Positions 48,257 to 63,364 of a stretch of DNA of 64,000 bases are shown one piece after another. The notes below the pieces were generated by a model, which was not told where the DNA came from, did not search any database, and worked only from the letters and a program-made list of their open reading frames with translations. Origin of the DNA: Trematomus loennbergii (lineage: Eukaryota; Chordata; Actinopteri; Perciformes; Nototheniidae); assembly GCA_012861695.1 (NCBI GenBank), contig JAAOOA010000056.1, forward strand, positions 8,593,207 through 8,657,206, in the 5' to 3' direction. The translations under genes were made by a program, and so were the position numbers. Each line of letters opens with the position of its first letter. The stretch's first letter is position 1.

Positions 48257-50179
48257 GGATTTGTCAAGTCTGCTCAGACATGAATGGCGTGCGTAGATCA
48301 TGAAACCCGAGAAGTCTTCAACACAATGGGTCATGATGGATTACAAACGGTAAAATGAGGAAAGAAGGCCCCTCAGCGGGGATCTGAACCAGCACCCATC
48401 TGTGTGACCATCACCTGCCAATAGAAAATATCCCCCCCCCCACCCCTTTCTCCACACCCTCAGACTTCCAATTTTCACAGCTACTAAAAGTACTCCCCAA
48501 GGCCCGACTTCTCCCAACTTCCATCTGCGCCGATGCATTTATCATACCGCTCCTCTTGTCTATCACACACACCTGTGCCTTTTAAGCTGCCCACCCCCTC
48601 AAACACACACACTCTCAAATTCCACCTGGCCTTATGCAACCTTTAACCCCACCCTTTCCCCCCCTCCCCTCCTATAATCCTTCCCCTCCATCCTTCGCTG
48701 CCTTCTGTCTTCAACGCCACCTGCGCTTTTTAAATCCAACATCAGGATGGACCACTTTACCTGAACACACTGCCAGTGAATACACAAAAGCATCACCTAA
48801 ATCCCAAGGAACACACACACAAACACACACGGGTATGTACACACACATGCACTGTCCTGACAACATGACAACAGCCAGCGGCAGCTGCTTCCATCGCCTA
48901 GCAACGGCCAGCCTGATAGATGACCCAACGATGGATAATTACCGTAAATCAGCGCGGCTCACACGCTAAAGGAGAGTAGGGAGTGAAAGGATCAGAAATG
49001 GAGGGCTGAGGCTGGTCATGTGTGCGCTGATTCACCTTGATGAGCTCAAACGCATCTGCTTTTAAAGGCACAAAAAAACGAGGAAGAAAAGCACAATGCA
49101 CAATTCACACACTCCGGTACACAACTTAAACCTGGGCAAATGCATGAAATCTGCATATGTACACAAATGCTCTTGTGCAGTTTGTCGTGTCCTCATACTG
49201 GCAGCTTTGGGGCTGTAATGTGAAACCGCAGGCCCCGCCTCCCTACAGAGACGCTTGTCTGTCACAGATACATCCCTTTTTACGAAGAGGCGCCAATCAA
49301 AGGCCAAACAGGGCTGAAGGGCTCTTTTGTGAGTACTGAAAAAATTATGGTATTGATTGTTTGGTCAGTGATCTACACCTGAAAGTGCCCCTCAATTACT
49401 TTATTTTTTTACTTTATTCTCTGATGAAAGTCTTTCAAAGCACATTAAGGGCTCATCCGATTCACACACAGTCTGTATTATGTATTCTACATTAAGCAAA
49501 CATGACAAACTACTCCAGAAGTTTTACATAATTGCACTCCGGACGAAGTTTACTCCCAAATTATCATCAGATCTTCGATATGCACACGCAGCTGCTCCAT
49601 TTACTTCCCCTTCATTTTCTGCTCTCCCAGACATGCAATCTGTCCCTCTCTTCCCTTCTTTCTTTCCCCCTCCCTCCTTGCCTTCTTCCCTCCCTGTGCG
49701 AGTCCTGGCTGCTGCAGACATTTGATCTGGCTGCCTTGTGATAGATTGACAGGTAATGAGGAGGTTGAAGGGGCGTTGGAGACAGGAGCAGGTGTTCAGC
49801 ACAGTCTTTTTGGCCAGCGCTAAGCTGCCATGTCCTTCACTGCTGCACTCCGCTTCCTCCCTCTCTCCCTCACTCATTCTTTCCCTCCTTCTCTCCCTTC
49901 CTTCCTTCTTTCCACCATCCCCCCTCTTCTCTTTCCTGAGAGAAGAGGACTATGCAATCCATCACGCGGTGACACGGTCGGACATGGACTGTCTTTATAT
50001 GGGGAAAAACGCACAGGCTGTGGAAATAAATAGAGGAACGAACATCGGGTCCCATGCTGGCAGCGGCAAACTAGGCCTTGGACTGATCAGTCAAACTGAG
50101 TCGAGGAGAGACTGATTTGGAGCATCCTTTGTGGACAATATGGGTGTTTAAGAAGCTGATACTACCACTGACATGACTC

Positions 50180-50275
50180 CCATAAGTTTTAATTTAGATT
50201 TATTACACTACATAGTTGAATACTCGATTCTGATTGGTCAATCTGGATATTTCAGAGGTTGGTAATACTGATTGA
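50180..50275 (+). repeat. short dispersed fish repeat fragment
   Basis: TTTATTACACTACATAGTTG followed by AATACTCGATTCTGATTGGT. This wording recurs in many teleost genomes as a dispersed repeat. The boundaries and class are not determined. Confidence 0.35.
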
Positions 50276-51335
50276 TGGCTAAAACTGTCCCCAGAAAGGA
50301 AAAGAAAAACAGTGCAAGAGAAAGAAAGAGGGGCGCCACCTAGTGCTGGACGCAAGCAAAATCAACAAACGATGACAGACAGGAAGTAAACACATTAAAG
50401 GGAACACGGTATTAGCTCTGGAAGCGTTTGAAGACCAGTTCATTGTAAATAAAAAATAAAAAAGACTTGGACAGTTAGAGAAAACTGTTACGTTGTTTTC
50501 GCAGGTCAAGCTGTGGTACACCGTTTAACAGACTATTTGTTCCTTAATGGAAGCAATACAATCATTTTTAAGACAAGGAAATCATTTTTAATCTATATTG
50601 TGAGTCAAGTCATTGGATTATTTAGTATGTGGGCATGTAATAAGTGGGTGCACATTATCTCTTATATGTATCCCCCAAAATATAAAGCTAGAAAAGCCTT
50701 TGTAACCACATTTAAACCACTTCCAAATCCAAACTAATAACATTCCTTTCGATTCAGCAGCTCGGCAAGGTAGGTAATGCTGGTTTCATTGCAGGATTTA
50801 CACACTTTAGTCAGTGAGTAAATCCTCCCACACCTCAACCGCCTGAAATAAAAAACATTACTAACAGAGTCACCGCTGCAGTCAGGGAGAAGTGGTAACT
50901 ACCGCACAAACCAATACTAGGAACACAGTATGTATCGCTCTGACGCTATCTGAGTCACTCTACACTGTGACCTGCTTCAATCCTGCTGACATAGCCAAGC
51001 AGCGCTGTGCATCATACCTCACAAACAAAGGACGAGGAAAGAGCAGAGAGGAGGAGGAAGAGTGGGAAGAAGAAGCAGAATTTGGAGGATTTGGAGAAGT
51101 AAGGAAGAGTTGAATCAAAATGCTGCGAGTTGATATAACTGTTTTTAGAATGTACAGTAAAGGTTACTCGCTTGGGTTCAAGGTGAGGTCAAATTTGCTG
51201 CATTTAGGCGTTGTTTTGGTTGCAATGAAAATGTCTAGCAGAGCTAATAGTGTTGCCAAAAATCCCAATCAAATCTGAGTACTTTATTGTCAGGAATTAT
51301 TTTCAGGACACATCTTTGTTGTGAGGTTCAACTCA

Positions 51336-51735
51336 CATTTAAAGGAACATTTCAGCCAATTATCAAACATACAAATGTAGGGGTTAGGGTTTACCCAAGC
51401 TATTCATCACATTTTCTTCTGATTTCTTTCTACCAAACTAGAAAGCAAGAGCCGTTGCTCCATGATTAGAGGAACACATTCTTGTTGCGCTTGGCGGGTG
51501 TAGTTTGCTAGAAAGGAAATAGTTCCTACATGCAACTGCTCACAACAAGGTATGTTGATTACCATATGTAGCAGTTCATGATTTCTGGAAAGACACGTGC
51601 TTTTGATATTTTCTAATTCATTTTTTTAGCTTCACAAGTTGAGTGCCAGCTTGTTCCATTCATTTTAGAAAAGGAAGACATCTCTACTGACGATATCCCC
51701 AACGATCAACAACTCACACCAAACTAATCTACATT
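51336..51735 (+). repeat. second copy of the 23.6 kb repeat family
   Basis: TTTAAAGGAACATTTCAGCC near 51338 and GAAGACATCTCTACTGACGA near 51672 correspond to the same motifs near 23606 and 23718 but lie further apart here. A short AGGGGTTAGGGTTT telomere-like motif at about 51379 is included. No coding frame is supported. Confidence 0.4.
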
Positions 51736-52819
51736 TAAATAAAGCCAAACAGGTAAGAGTATCCTTTGAAACTATTATTCATGGTAGGTTTAACACAAAA
51801 TGACTAGAGCTGGCCAAAGTTGGCTTAGTGATATACAATTCAAACTGACACCCAACTTTTTTCTTGTTTGAATTTCTGTGCGACATATGGCACATGAGGC
51901 CTGAGGTGGTAAACAACGGCTCTCCTGAAGTCTTAAATGCACCGAAGGTGGAGCTTGCACTGTCGTCATAGGAGACAGTGGGGGGGGAAACAAGGCTTGA
52001 GCCTGTAAATCCACCCCTCCAGTTTATTACCCAACATTAAAGGACATGTCACCCTCCTAAATCAGAGAGCCGAGGGGAGACAGCGGGGCTAAAACAGGAG
52101 CATCTGCATGTTCCCTCAAACATTCCTGAGAGGTGAGCAAAGCGCTCAGCCACCTACCGCCGTCAAAATCAGAGTTTAAAACAATTTGAGATGACTATCC
52201 ATTATGGATGCAATAACGGACCTTTCTGTTTCAAAATTAGGGTTCCAAAACAACCAGAAACTCAGGTGTGCTTTTATATCGGTTTTGTTTTTATCAGAAG
52301 TTCCTCCAAATGGATTCAAACGGCCGGCACATGGTCAGACGCCTGACCAGCTTTCCTTTCTTATTCACAGCTGGATAAACAGCTTCACCTGGACAGTCAT
52401 ACAGACAGTTTAATTATTTCAACTAAAGCCAGATAAGAGTGTGTAGAATTAAAGAGGAAGCCACCGAGCTTAAAATTAGCCTTTCCCAATTGTCACCCTA
52501 CTCAAAGAGAACCTGTTTTCTGAAGGAAAAAAAAAACGTCATTGACGTGCAATCACATTCAAACACACTCGCCTGTCAGTTTATAACTCTCCTACTCACA
52601 CACACGGCGACACACTCGCGCTCGCACACAGACCAAAACGGTGTCCAACACACAAACAGACACACACACACGCACACTTTTTAAGCCCTCGCCTGGCATC
52701 AGCTGTCACACAACCTGTCTCTGAGAACTAAGCGGAGACAGACACTGTCAACTTAGAGTGCCTCAAATGCCCACATCCAGCAAGGCAGAGGAGAAATCAA
52801 GCCTGTCTCCCAGTATAAT

Positions 52820-52950
52820 TTGCGCTAATCCTTCATGGGAGATAGTAAAGTCTATGGCATATCTGCCTAATAGCATCAGTCAGCGGCAGGTTCTAATCTC
52901 ATATTTAGACCCATTTCCATCACGGGCTCACGACAAAAGCACCAGCACAA
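52820..52950. promoter_or_regulatory. candidate conserved non-coding element
   Basis: Unique block with ATAATTTGCGCTAATCC, GCCTAATAGCATCAGTCAGC and CTCATATTTAGACCC. Function is inferred from composition only. Confidence 0.27.
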
Positions 52951-53734
52951 AGTGTGATTACCTTCTTATTTTTTTTACATTTCTGCATGACTTGACTCCT
53001 GATAATGGCGGTGGTGACGGTGGATGGGGGTTTATAAAACACGAGAAAAAAACTTTGAGGTCCTTTTCTTGGAGGAAGAAGAAAGTCATTTCAGGCAAAG
53101 ACAGGTAGGAAGAGAAAAAAAACAGGGAGTAAAGTGAGTGTATTGGGAGGGAAAAAGTGGAGGTAAAGAGAGTGAAAACCATTCAGTCAGCACACACTCA
53201 CTTCACATTCACATTTACAAATCCTCACACACACACACCCTTACACACTCTGCTTTTCAAAGCGTTTACAACCTGTGGTGTTTGTCCTGCTCTGCTGGCT
53301 GCTTTACCACGTGCATTTGAATGCCGACTGGAGTGCATCCCTCTCTTTCAGACAGCGCCATAAAAGAAGACACACACAATGAGGGCTTTTCAGCCGAGTG
53401 GGGCTGCCTGGGGGTAGGGAAGCACCTCGGAAAAACCGCCACGGCACTTCAACTCTCGGGGCACACAATGAGGTGCTGGGCCTTGATGAATAATAATAAG
53501 AGATTATTCATAAAGATGACAAACAGAACAGAAACAAGCTATACAACGTGTATGGGGATGAAAAGTCCTTTGGTTGTTTCTCCACAGAGTGTGTGTTGTC
53601 TGAGTGTGTGTCGGAGAATGACCTGGCAAAAGCAGGGACGAAAAGAATGGGTCCTAATGAAGCCGTAAATCAGAGTCCGATGAGAACGGGCTCTGAAGCA
53701 GGATCACATCACTGGAGATCAATGCAGACAGCTC

Positions 53735-53987
<253 letters not shown>

Positions 53988-56573
53988 TCCCAAGTGACGC
54001 CGACTTATGAAGGTAAAAGCAAACACATGAGCGTACATGCATTCATTCCACACAAAGTGACACACACTCTCATCTACAATCTATTAAAGCCCCCCCCCCC
54101 AATCAGAACCCACCCATGGGCTCAGGAGTCCCACCTCCTTGTTCAATCCCGCTCGTCTGAATAATATCGGCCGTGATGAATGGCGCCATAACTCTGATAT
54201 CCACAATCAATCTCTGCTTTAAAGACACATCCATCTTCTGTAATGCTGACGGTTGAGGGGGGGGGGGGGGGGTGAGAGAGAGGAGGAGGTAGGTGTTCGC
54301 CTGACCTCCTAGCGGGAGGGGAGAGAGGGGCTCAAGGGTGCCGAGGGAAGGCAGAGGAAGGGGTTGTACTGAGTGATGTCTGTCAGCTCACATCTGGCTG
54401 CAAAAATAAATGAGGCTTATGAAGACAAATGAAAAGAGGGCTGTCCTCCAGGTACCCCCACCCCCTCACCCCCCCTCACCCAAACACACAGAGAGGCTAA
54501 AGAAGGTAGGTGAAAAGACACAGAGAGAGATGAAGAAGCTGAATAGGAGAGGTAAGGGAAAATAGAGCCTGTTTCTCAAAGCTACACTCCATCTTGATCT
54601 CCTTAGAAACACAGTTGAATGCACATTGAGAGAGTTGAGTTGTCTGGATGTGCCAACACGTGCTTCAGAACTGAATAAGATTGTTTTCTTCTGCTAAACC
54701 GTGCTGCGCGTTGCAATCAATGAAAAGCTTTCACTGCTCAAGAGTGTTTTCTCCACAAGAGAAAAAATGAAAACAAAGATAACAAAATGGCCACGGTGAG
54801 AGAGAAACTCTCCTCCCTGAACTCCTACCTATGGCTGTGTGTACGGTGGAAGGGTTGGGGGGAGAAAACTATTTACTGGGCTGGGGGAGAGGAGGGAGGG
54901 GGTAAAGAGTGAACTATCCATGACCTGTAAGAAGGGTCACCCCAGTGACACAGCCACTGAATATTCCTCTTAATGATGTACCACGTCTTTTAACCCCCGC
55001 AGACAAAGCAAGTCAACATTATACTGTCAGGAGGCCCCCCCCCCCAAACACCTCACTCACTCGCTCTGTCCACTCGCTACTTCATACTGCCCTGAGTTAT
55101 CATTTTAATTATTAAAAAGAGAATTTCACCCAATGTTCTTCAGTGGTAGACTGCCAGAAGTAGAAACACACTCTGTTGAATATAGTATCAGAAAGCAAAG
55201 GTGAGCACGAGGGCACAGGTTTCAAAGAAGACACATGCTTTGTTAAATACGTTAAACATTGGAAATTCCTAGAATGCCTTGAGAAAAAAAAGTACTTTGA
55301 CAAGATAGTCCTAACCAATGGAAAATATCCTTGCATTTAAATTGGTAGCCACGCCACCAACACTTGGTTGTGTTAGCTTAATTTCAAAAGGACACTAGAT
55401 TGGATATTAAGTTCTGCTACTAAATGGTATTATTGATCTGGAATTACCGGTATATGATTGATTTAGATATATTAAGCACAAGTAGCTTCTAGTTTTAATT
55501 GGGTTTAGGATGATGATAACGGCATTAGTGAAGGTCTGCACTCTCCAAGTGCCTTTTAGTTCCAAATGACTTCAAGCTGATTTGACTGCACCTCTTCCAA
55601 TTTGTTTGCACTTGCTCAAAAGGAAACACAATGCAAAGCAACCGTCTGTAGTACAACTAAACACAGGTCCCGAGGCAGATACAGTGTTTTAAAACTCTAA
55701 TCTTGCCGTGGTGGAGAAAGGGAAGGGCACCAAGGTGAGATAGTTTATTGATTCTGCAAGTGCCTGGTCTGGAGTTAACCCTAGCCGGGGCCGATGATGG
55801 GGGTGCACGAGGGCTGGGGATGAAAGGTGAGCCGATGATGGATGAGAGGAAGCTGGGAATGGAGTGCGTGCGGTGAGGTAAGACATTAACACAAAAAAAA
55901 AAGTTGTAAGCAGGCATGCTATGACCGGACTGACACAGCTTGCAATTGTAACTGACACACCGCTAACAACAGGCGTTCCTATGTACAAGCTGCTCGGCGA
56001 CGTAATGCGTTCTTAAACGGGCCTCGAGCGTTCAGCGCTGTGACCTCGAAGACCTCCGACTGGGGCCCGAGAACACGGGAGAGCTGTAATCTCTCTGTTA
56101 AACATCTCCTCAGTAGCAGGTATGGAGAGAGCGTGTGTGTGTATTTAAATGTTTCCAGGCCAAAATGAGATAAAATGAACAAAAATGACAGCAAAGTAAA
56201 GATTGATATAGGCAGCTTTGGTCTAATAACGCTACTATAAGAACCATCAGATCAGTGTTTAGTGCAGTCAGCAACAAGACAAACAACCTCAGACACACAC
56301 ACACACACATGCAGAAATGCCAATTCTCTAATCCAATTGGCAAGCTAAGATTGCAGCATCTATCTTCAAAGTTTAAAACTGAGTATTATTAATTAGGTGA
56401 CAACTTTTTTGTACTACATTTTACAAATGTATTCTATAGGTTGTCCAAGTGTTAGCTATTGGGGGCTTTGAAATCTTTCTTAATGTGATTTGTACTTTCA
56501 GAATATACTTCAAAGTTGGACTGACTTTGGCTTTAAGGTATAGCAAGTGACTGTATTCAGTGGAGCAACACTG

Positions 56574-56804
<231 letters not shown>

Positions 56805-56878
56805 GGCGGCTGTGTATGAGTACAAGGAAGACAGAAAACATTACAGAGCCCTTTTTTTGGCACCAGGCAAAGTGAACA

Positions 56879-57025
56879 GGGGGGTGGAGGTGGTCAGAGA
56901 GGGAAAGGGGGGGTGGGGGGGTTAGAGAGGAGAGAAAACGAGGAGGAGAGTGAACGGCAGGGGCGGGCTGAGGGAGTAGAGATGAGGGGAGGGAGGGAGG
57001 GAGGAAGGGAAGGAGGGAGGGTTGA
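56879..57025 (+). repeat. G-rich polypurine tract with quadruplex potential
   Basis: Successive GGG runs (GGGGGGGTGGGGGGG, then several GGGAGGG units and GGGAAGG) on the plus strand fit a G-quadruplex pattern. Comparable but shorter tracts lie at about 12724-12785, 21322-21365 and 43860-43990. Confidence 0.6.
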
Positions 57026-58317
57026 GCGTTGGAATGAACTCTCTCAGGCTTTGTGGTGCACGTTTCCCAAGGCCCCCGCCTGGCCCCTTTGATAAATGAC
57101 ACATGTCATTCTGTCAGCTTGTGACACTGCAGCTGGGAGGCCCTGTGATGTATGGCTCTGCTGAAAAAGGAAATCAACTTTTTTCCCTTCTCTCTCCCCC
57201 GGTTTCTGTCTCCCTCTCTCTTCCCCTTCTCTCTCCCTCCCTCCTCTGCCTCGGCCCAGGCTGAGAGCATGGCCTTTTTATATGAGGATTTAGGTTTCCT
57301 CTGGTCCAGTAAGCCCCCCTCCTCCTCCCTACAGCGACAGACAGGCATGCATGCAGCCAGGTTGCGGTTGGTTTGTTTTCCCGTACACACACACACACAC
57401 GCAGTGACGCAGCTATTATGATCGTGTACGAAGCCGTAACCCGAGGAAAAGGGGCAACGCCACCTTGGAGGTGGATCCAGGATTTATGGCTAAAAGCCGA
57501 GGAAGTAAACAAAGTATGCACTTTTTTTTTTGTAGGCAAAGAGGGGAGGGGGGGCAGGTGGAGATGGGGGTGAGCAAGATTCCGGTTGGGCAGGATGGCT
57601 GGTGTCTCCCACTGGGTCATCTGTCATCCATGTGTCTGACTGGAGGACGTGCACACACAGCAAACACCGCACATACACACACTCCTGCTCCCACAGGAAC
57701 TGGGATGAACTAAGAAAAAGTATGCCACACACACACACACACCTACACACAAACACACTTACGCGGGCACATACTGTACAGATGCAGGAAGATAAATATT
57801 CACACTCCAAAAGAGATTTCAGAGCAAATACCCGCACTATCAATCTTCAACGGTGGTATAAAAAAATGAAAACAAAGACGCGATGACATTTTGTTACACA
57901 GGGCACAATGAGTGCAGCCAATGAGCTGCTCCCGCGAGGCCTGCCCTAACCCTCCCTTCCTGGCAGATTAGCCTATCACAGCATCCCATTGACCCCTCCA
58001 CTCTATGCGCCGCCCACGCAAACGGGTGAGCCAGCATTAAAGACCAATCTCTCCCTCTCCATTTTTTTTTTCTACGTCTACATGCACACTTTCTTACTCA
58101 CTCTCCTTAATCATATCCTGGCTCTTTTACTTCCTCACCCTTCCCTTCCCTTTTCTCTTTCTCTCCACCCCTCCTCCTCCTCCTCCTCCTCTTTCTCTCT
58201 CTCAACGGCTGACCTGTTATCAGCGCTCTGGAGATTTAACGGCCAAAAAAAAAGCAGAGCGTGAGTCAGGCGTGACGGAGGGACATTTCCCAGTGTCGCC
58301 TCTCAATCTTCATGTGG

Positions 58318-58318
<1 letters not shown>

Positions 58319-58364
<46 letters not shown>

Positions 58365-58435
58365 ACACACACAACACACACACACACACCACACACACAC
58401 ACACACACACACCACACACACACACACACACACCA

Positions 58436-58466
<31 letters not shown>

Positions 58467-58467
58467 C

Positions 58468-58545
<78 letters not shown>

Positions 58546-58557
58546 ACACACACACAC
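58319..58557 (+). repeat. long (CA)n microsatellite
   Basis: About 240 bp of CA with many ACCAC and two ACAACAC dropouts in its first half, then a cleaner second half. Confidence 0.95.
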
Positions 58558-59508
58558 TTCACTCCCCACTTCCAAGACAAACACATTGATTTGGAATCAA
58601 GCAATTGTCCAAATATCATCGTCTGTTAAAAAAAAAACACAATGAGGAGATGGCTGTGTTGGTATGAAATCACAGGATGAGGAAACAGAATTCCAGGCCT
58701 TTCAACAGTGCTGCATACACACTAATGAGTAAAGAGTTCACTATGTGTTGCTATGGGGACCAGGGCTACTTTGACTAAAGGAGAGCAAAAGAGCGAGACA
58801 CACGGAAAGACACAGGGAGCAAAGGGAAAAAAAGAAAACAGCAGGGAAAAGGAAGGGGAAGTTGGTGAGGATCCAAGAAACACAGGACAAAGGTTCGGAC
58901 ATATTTGTTTATCAAAATGTATTATTTACTAAAAGCTGACCAATTAAGAAGGATATATTTCATTACGTGTATTATTATGTCTGAGGTGTACTGTATTAAT
59001 AATGAAAAAGCACTCTGATTGGATTACAATATTTGTAGTGTTTTTCTTATTACGTTGCTATGATTATTGGCATATTGGCTTGTGGTATCATTTCATTCAG
59101 GTTAAAACAGAAATCATTTGGAATTTTTGGTGGCATGACATTTGTCAAATCATTATAAATATCACATTTCTAGCATAGAAAAAGTAATAGGCTTTTTTTT
59201 TTTTACTTAAAAGTAATATAATGTCAGGCATAGAAGGGAGAGAGAGAGAAAGAGACTTCAAACCAAAACACATGAAGAGGTGAAACAATCGTCCGGCCAC
59301 CTAGGGGTCACGACCTGCCTTCGACCCCATCAGATGTGCACTCCGGCCAAGGTGGGGGTTGGGGATTGGGGGGTCGGTAAAACAAGGCATCATTAGGGCT
59401 GAGTGATGAGGACGACTGCAGGGTAGAGCTCCGCTGCCGGACCCACACTGCATTTATAAATGCCAGAAGGCCTTCACAATGCTGTCAACAGCACCACTGC
59501 AACAACTG

Positions 59509-59511
59509 CGT

Positions 59512-59565
<54 letters not shown>

Positions 59566-59569
59566 TGTG
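59509..59569 (+). repeat. (TG)n microsatellite
   Basis: About 60 bp of TG with GTGCGTG variants at the left and one GTGGTG at the right. Confidence 0.95.
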
Positions 59570-60189
59570 AGAGGGGGGTTAAACCACCACTGGTATGAGT
59601 CCCCCCTCCCCCTGTTAACAAGCTGCCTCTGTGACCACAGGATATTGCTATACACATGTAGACAACAACACATTGAGAACACACAGCGCCACTGGAAAAG
59701 CATTCCCACCGCTAAAGTCCATCTCCGCGAATACTGTAGCCACTGTGGCCATTTTGTTTTTGTTTAGTCTCCTTTTTTCGCCCCCAAAGTTTGGTTTGAG
59801 CGGTTTGATTTTCTCTTTTAATCACAGCTAGAGCAAAGGAGAAGAAAGAGGAAATGAAGGGAGTGATATGACAAGCAGGGCAGTGTATGTGTGTGTAAGA
59901 AGGCGGCAGTGTTGGGACTCCAAGGTCAGCCCTGATAAACACCACATTCACGAGAGGAAGGAGGAAAACCCGAAACCTCCCGTTTTGTCCCCGATTCCTC
60001 CAATCATGGCCGAGAATTCGCCGCAATTAATCACCGGGATTGTTACACCATGGTAAAACCAAAAACAATCTCCATGATCACACGCACAAACAAAATTTCA
60101 AATTGCTATCATCCATCTCACCTGCCCCCCTGTTAAAGGCGCGGGAAAGGGGAGGGGAGGGGCAGTGGGTGAGCCATTCACCGGCCTCC

Positions 60190-60365
60190 TTCTCTCAAAA
60201 GGCCTGGCCAGTGAGATGATGGTGAAAAATTAACGGCAAGCAGCCAAACAAGTAAAGGCGCCGGGGCGAGGGGATCAATGTGCGGCAATCCAGGCGGGAG
60301 CAGCTATGTAAAACACTTGCCTTAAGTCAGCCGCATCCGGTTAATATTTAATCCCTCCATCCATC
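60190..60365. promoter_or_regulatory. candidate conserved non-coding element
   Basis: Non-repetitive, CpG-retaining block with AAAAATTAACGGCAAGC, AGTAAAGGCGCCGGGGC and CCGGTTAATATTTAATCC. Function is inferred. Confidence 0.27.
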
Positions 60366-60639
60366 TCCACAAAGAGCGTTTCCCTTTTAGCTTTAGCTGC
60401 CGTTTACTTTGATTACACACAACCGTTTGGGTTGGGGCGGTGGGGTGAAAAGCAGGAACGATAAGAGAGCATGGTGGGGTGATTTGCATGAGGATGGAAA
60501 ATATTCTCAGGTTTGATAATCGCTCGGAGCAGTGTAGTGCCGGTGTGAGACAGAAGAGAGGCCTGAAGAATGAATTAAATGGAGAAAAGGGATAGAAGTA
60601 AAAAAAAAAAAAGGTGATGCAGAATGAAGCTCTGACAAA

Positions 60640-60930
60640 CAATCTGAATTTCACTCCGAGGGGTTGCCTTATTTAAAACAAGAGATATGCAAATAAAGCC
60701 AGAGAAGCGAAATAACACTGATATTATCTTCCCCGGTTTTTTTCCGTGGCAAATGATTTCTAGGGAGGAAATCCAAAACTGTAACTCCCAAGTGAACATG
60801 CAAATCCATCTGTGTATTCCTGGGGAGCCTTCTGCGCTCGCTCTCATGTTGCTTATTTTCGCGTTGCTGTTTTCGCTCCTTCCTACCGATTGAAGCTTCT
60901 CATGTTTATTCTGCGCCGGCACTGAAAACT
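60640..60930. promoter_or_regulatory. candidate conserved non-coding element with two octamers
   Basis: Perfect POU octamers ATGCAAAT occur at 60687-60694 and 60798-60805, in the same orientation and about 110 bp apart, in unique sequence. Function is inferred. Confidence 0.35.
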
Positions 60931-61096
60931 GCATTTATTACAGAAAAACTAAGTAATAACTACACAGTGTCAACAGCGTGGCGTACGACCGTAGAGTAAC
61001 TTTAACATTCATTGAACATGTGTGCATGTAAGGGTAAATTATATGGTGTATAATTAGAAGGAAAAGGTATGTGACGGTAAAATGTCTTTACTACTA

Positions 61097-61294
<198 letters not shown>

Positions 61295-62184
61295 AACACT
61301 TTAGCCAATTCCATGGTCTCACACACACAATGCTTTCTATTTAAATCAAAGGGATATTAAAGTGCAAGCCACTGTGCTGATTTAAATCCTTAAAAATTGG
61401 AGAATGGAGAACACACACGCTTGCATTTTTTCCCGTTCCGAACCCACAATGTGTTTGTCAGCCAGCAGCCGGTTTACTGGAAGGGAGCCTTCAGGATGGG
61501 CAATGGCAACTGTTCATTTTCTCACTCATTGACCCCAACTCCCCACTTTACAATGAGGAAATAAATGCGGAGTAGTGTTAGCCAAGCAGCAAAGGATCAA
61601 GGCAACCAGAATCTCTAGATTACTCTGCAGCCACTGCTTTAGAAAAAGGTGAACACACCACGCACTGTGTGTACAAATGCACCTACACACACAGATGCAA
61701 TGAAGGGGCTTTTCAACCTGTAGAATGGAGTTAAATAGCATACTGCAGCCTTTAGAAATGAGGGTTATTTTAAAAAGGTGGATCTAATGGAAAGGTCTCA
61801 TACGGAATGTAAATCGTAATTTCTTGACGCACACATTGATACACATTTCTGGTAATTTCTAGTTAGCTGATTGGCAAGTAAGATTAAAACAATAGATCAG
61901 AGTTTGAACCTCTAAAAATTGACTTAACTGGACTTCCCCCCCACCCCGTCTGTCCACCCAACCACCTACAGACACCATGACCATTAATACGCCGGGCTAT
62001 TGATCAGCTTCTATCGCTGAACGCCGTTCAAAGGGGTAAAAAGCCTCTGACAACACTGACAAGGGTAAAGTGTTATTTCACTTGCATGCCGACAGCTGGA
62101 CATAAGGGTGGGAGGGTTGGATAGGACGTGCGTGTGAGTGGGTGGGGTATGGGTTTGGAGGGGGGGGGGGGGCATACGGCCGGC

Positions 62185-62290
62185 CGGGCAGTAATTCTTA
62201 ATTGACACCTGTCAGGATAATGGCAGCAGCCACAGCTGTTGCGAGAGAATTTGTCCATCGTCCCGTTCATCTGTCAGCTCTAATACCCGT
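62185..62290. promoter_or_regulatory. candidate conserved non-coding element with TALE-type site
   Basis: TTAATTGACACCTGTCAGGA combines a homeodomain half-site with a MEIS/TGIF-like CACCTGTCA, followed by AGCCACAGCTGTTGC (E-box). Function is inferred. Confidence 0.3.
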
Positions 62291-63364
62291 CCTAAAAGCT
62301 GCCCCCCTCCCCACCGCCCACCACCCTGCTTCCTCCAACACCATCCCACCACCTTGCCATCCATCCGCCCACATAGACCCCCGACCACTGACACCATCGT
62401 CTTTGAAGCTGCTGTTGGACTAAACATTGGGGCCCGCTGCCATTATTGAACATCCTATCTTCCATGAAAAAGTGAACTATTTCATTATCGCTCCACGCGT
62501 TCAAACCAAGTATTTGCCAAAAAAAAGCAGCTCCAAAAAATAAATTAAGGATTCACACTTTAAGTCTATACCTCCTTCTTTATTTGCTTCTTTAACAGCT
62601 TTTCATTTCCCTGAAGATCTCCACCCAACTTTGTCTGATGAGGTACAACCGACAAGAGAAAAAAGGCGAACTGTTTAAAAATGAAAATCATCTGCTTTTT
62701 TTTTATTCACCCTTACTCTTCTTTCTCTTTGCTTTTTAAGTGGCAAAGAACAAGTATTTATCCCAAATAACAGAGGGGGATGTGAGAAGAGAAACGTGCC
62801 GGTGAGAAATGAAGGGAGAGGGAGTGCCGGATATGAGAGGAGAGATGAGATGTACGTGAAAGAGTCGGAGCGAGGGAGAGGTAGAGAGGGAAAAAGAGAC
62901 GGAAGGGAGGGGGAGTGTTCAGGGGTTGGGTGTCCCTGGATGGGGCTGTTGCTCTTCTGTAGTGGGCCCGTTTGTCTTGTTTGTTTGTTGGCATCAAAGA
63001 GCTGCCTCTCACTCCCCCTGCTAACTGATGTAATGAGTGGGTAAGCTACATGTTTTTTCCTGCGCTGAGGAATTCAAATACTTATTAGACAAAATATTCT
63101 GTAATTGCTCATCTTTTATTGATACAAGTAACATGTTACATTTGGATCTAGCAGACTCTCCCATAGCCTCTCGAGGAGGCACGGCACTGATCAAGAGAGC
63201 ACATTTACTCTCGGAAAATGTAATACTTTACTTAAGAAAATTTGAGATGTCAATGTTTCTGCTTTAAATCTTGCACACTACTTCTCTTGAACGCTTCCCC
63301 TCTTATCTCCCTCATGTCTCAGATTATGTTCGGTAGAAGAAGAAAAAAAAACCAAACAACATAT

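Noticed and set aside
48361..48430. tRNA-like B box (GGTTCAGATCC on the minus strand), possible tRNA or SINE head
   Set aside because: No matching A box at the right distance upstream and no cloverleaf could be drawn.
51372..51386. Second telomere-like tract (GGGGTTAGGGTTT)
   Set aside because: Only about two units, easily expected by chance; kept only as part of the repeat description.
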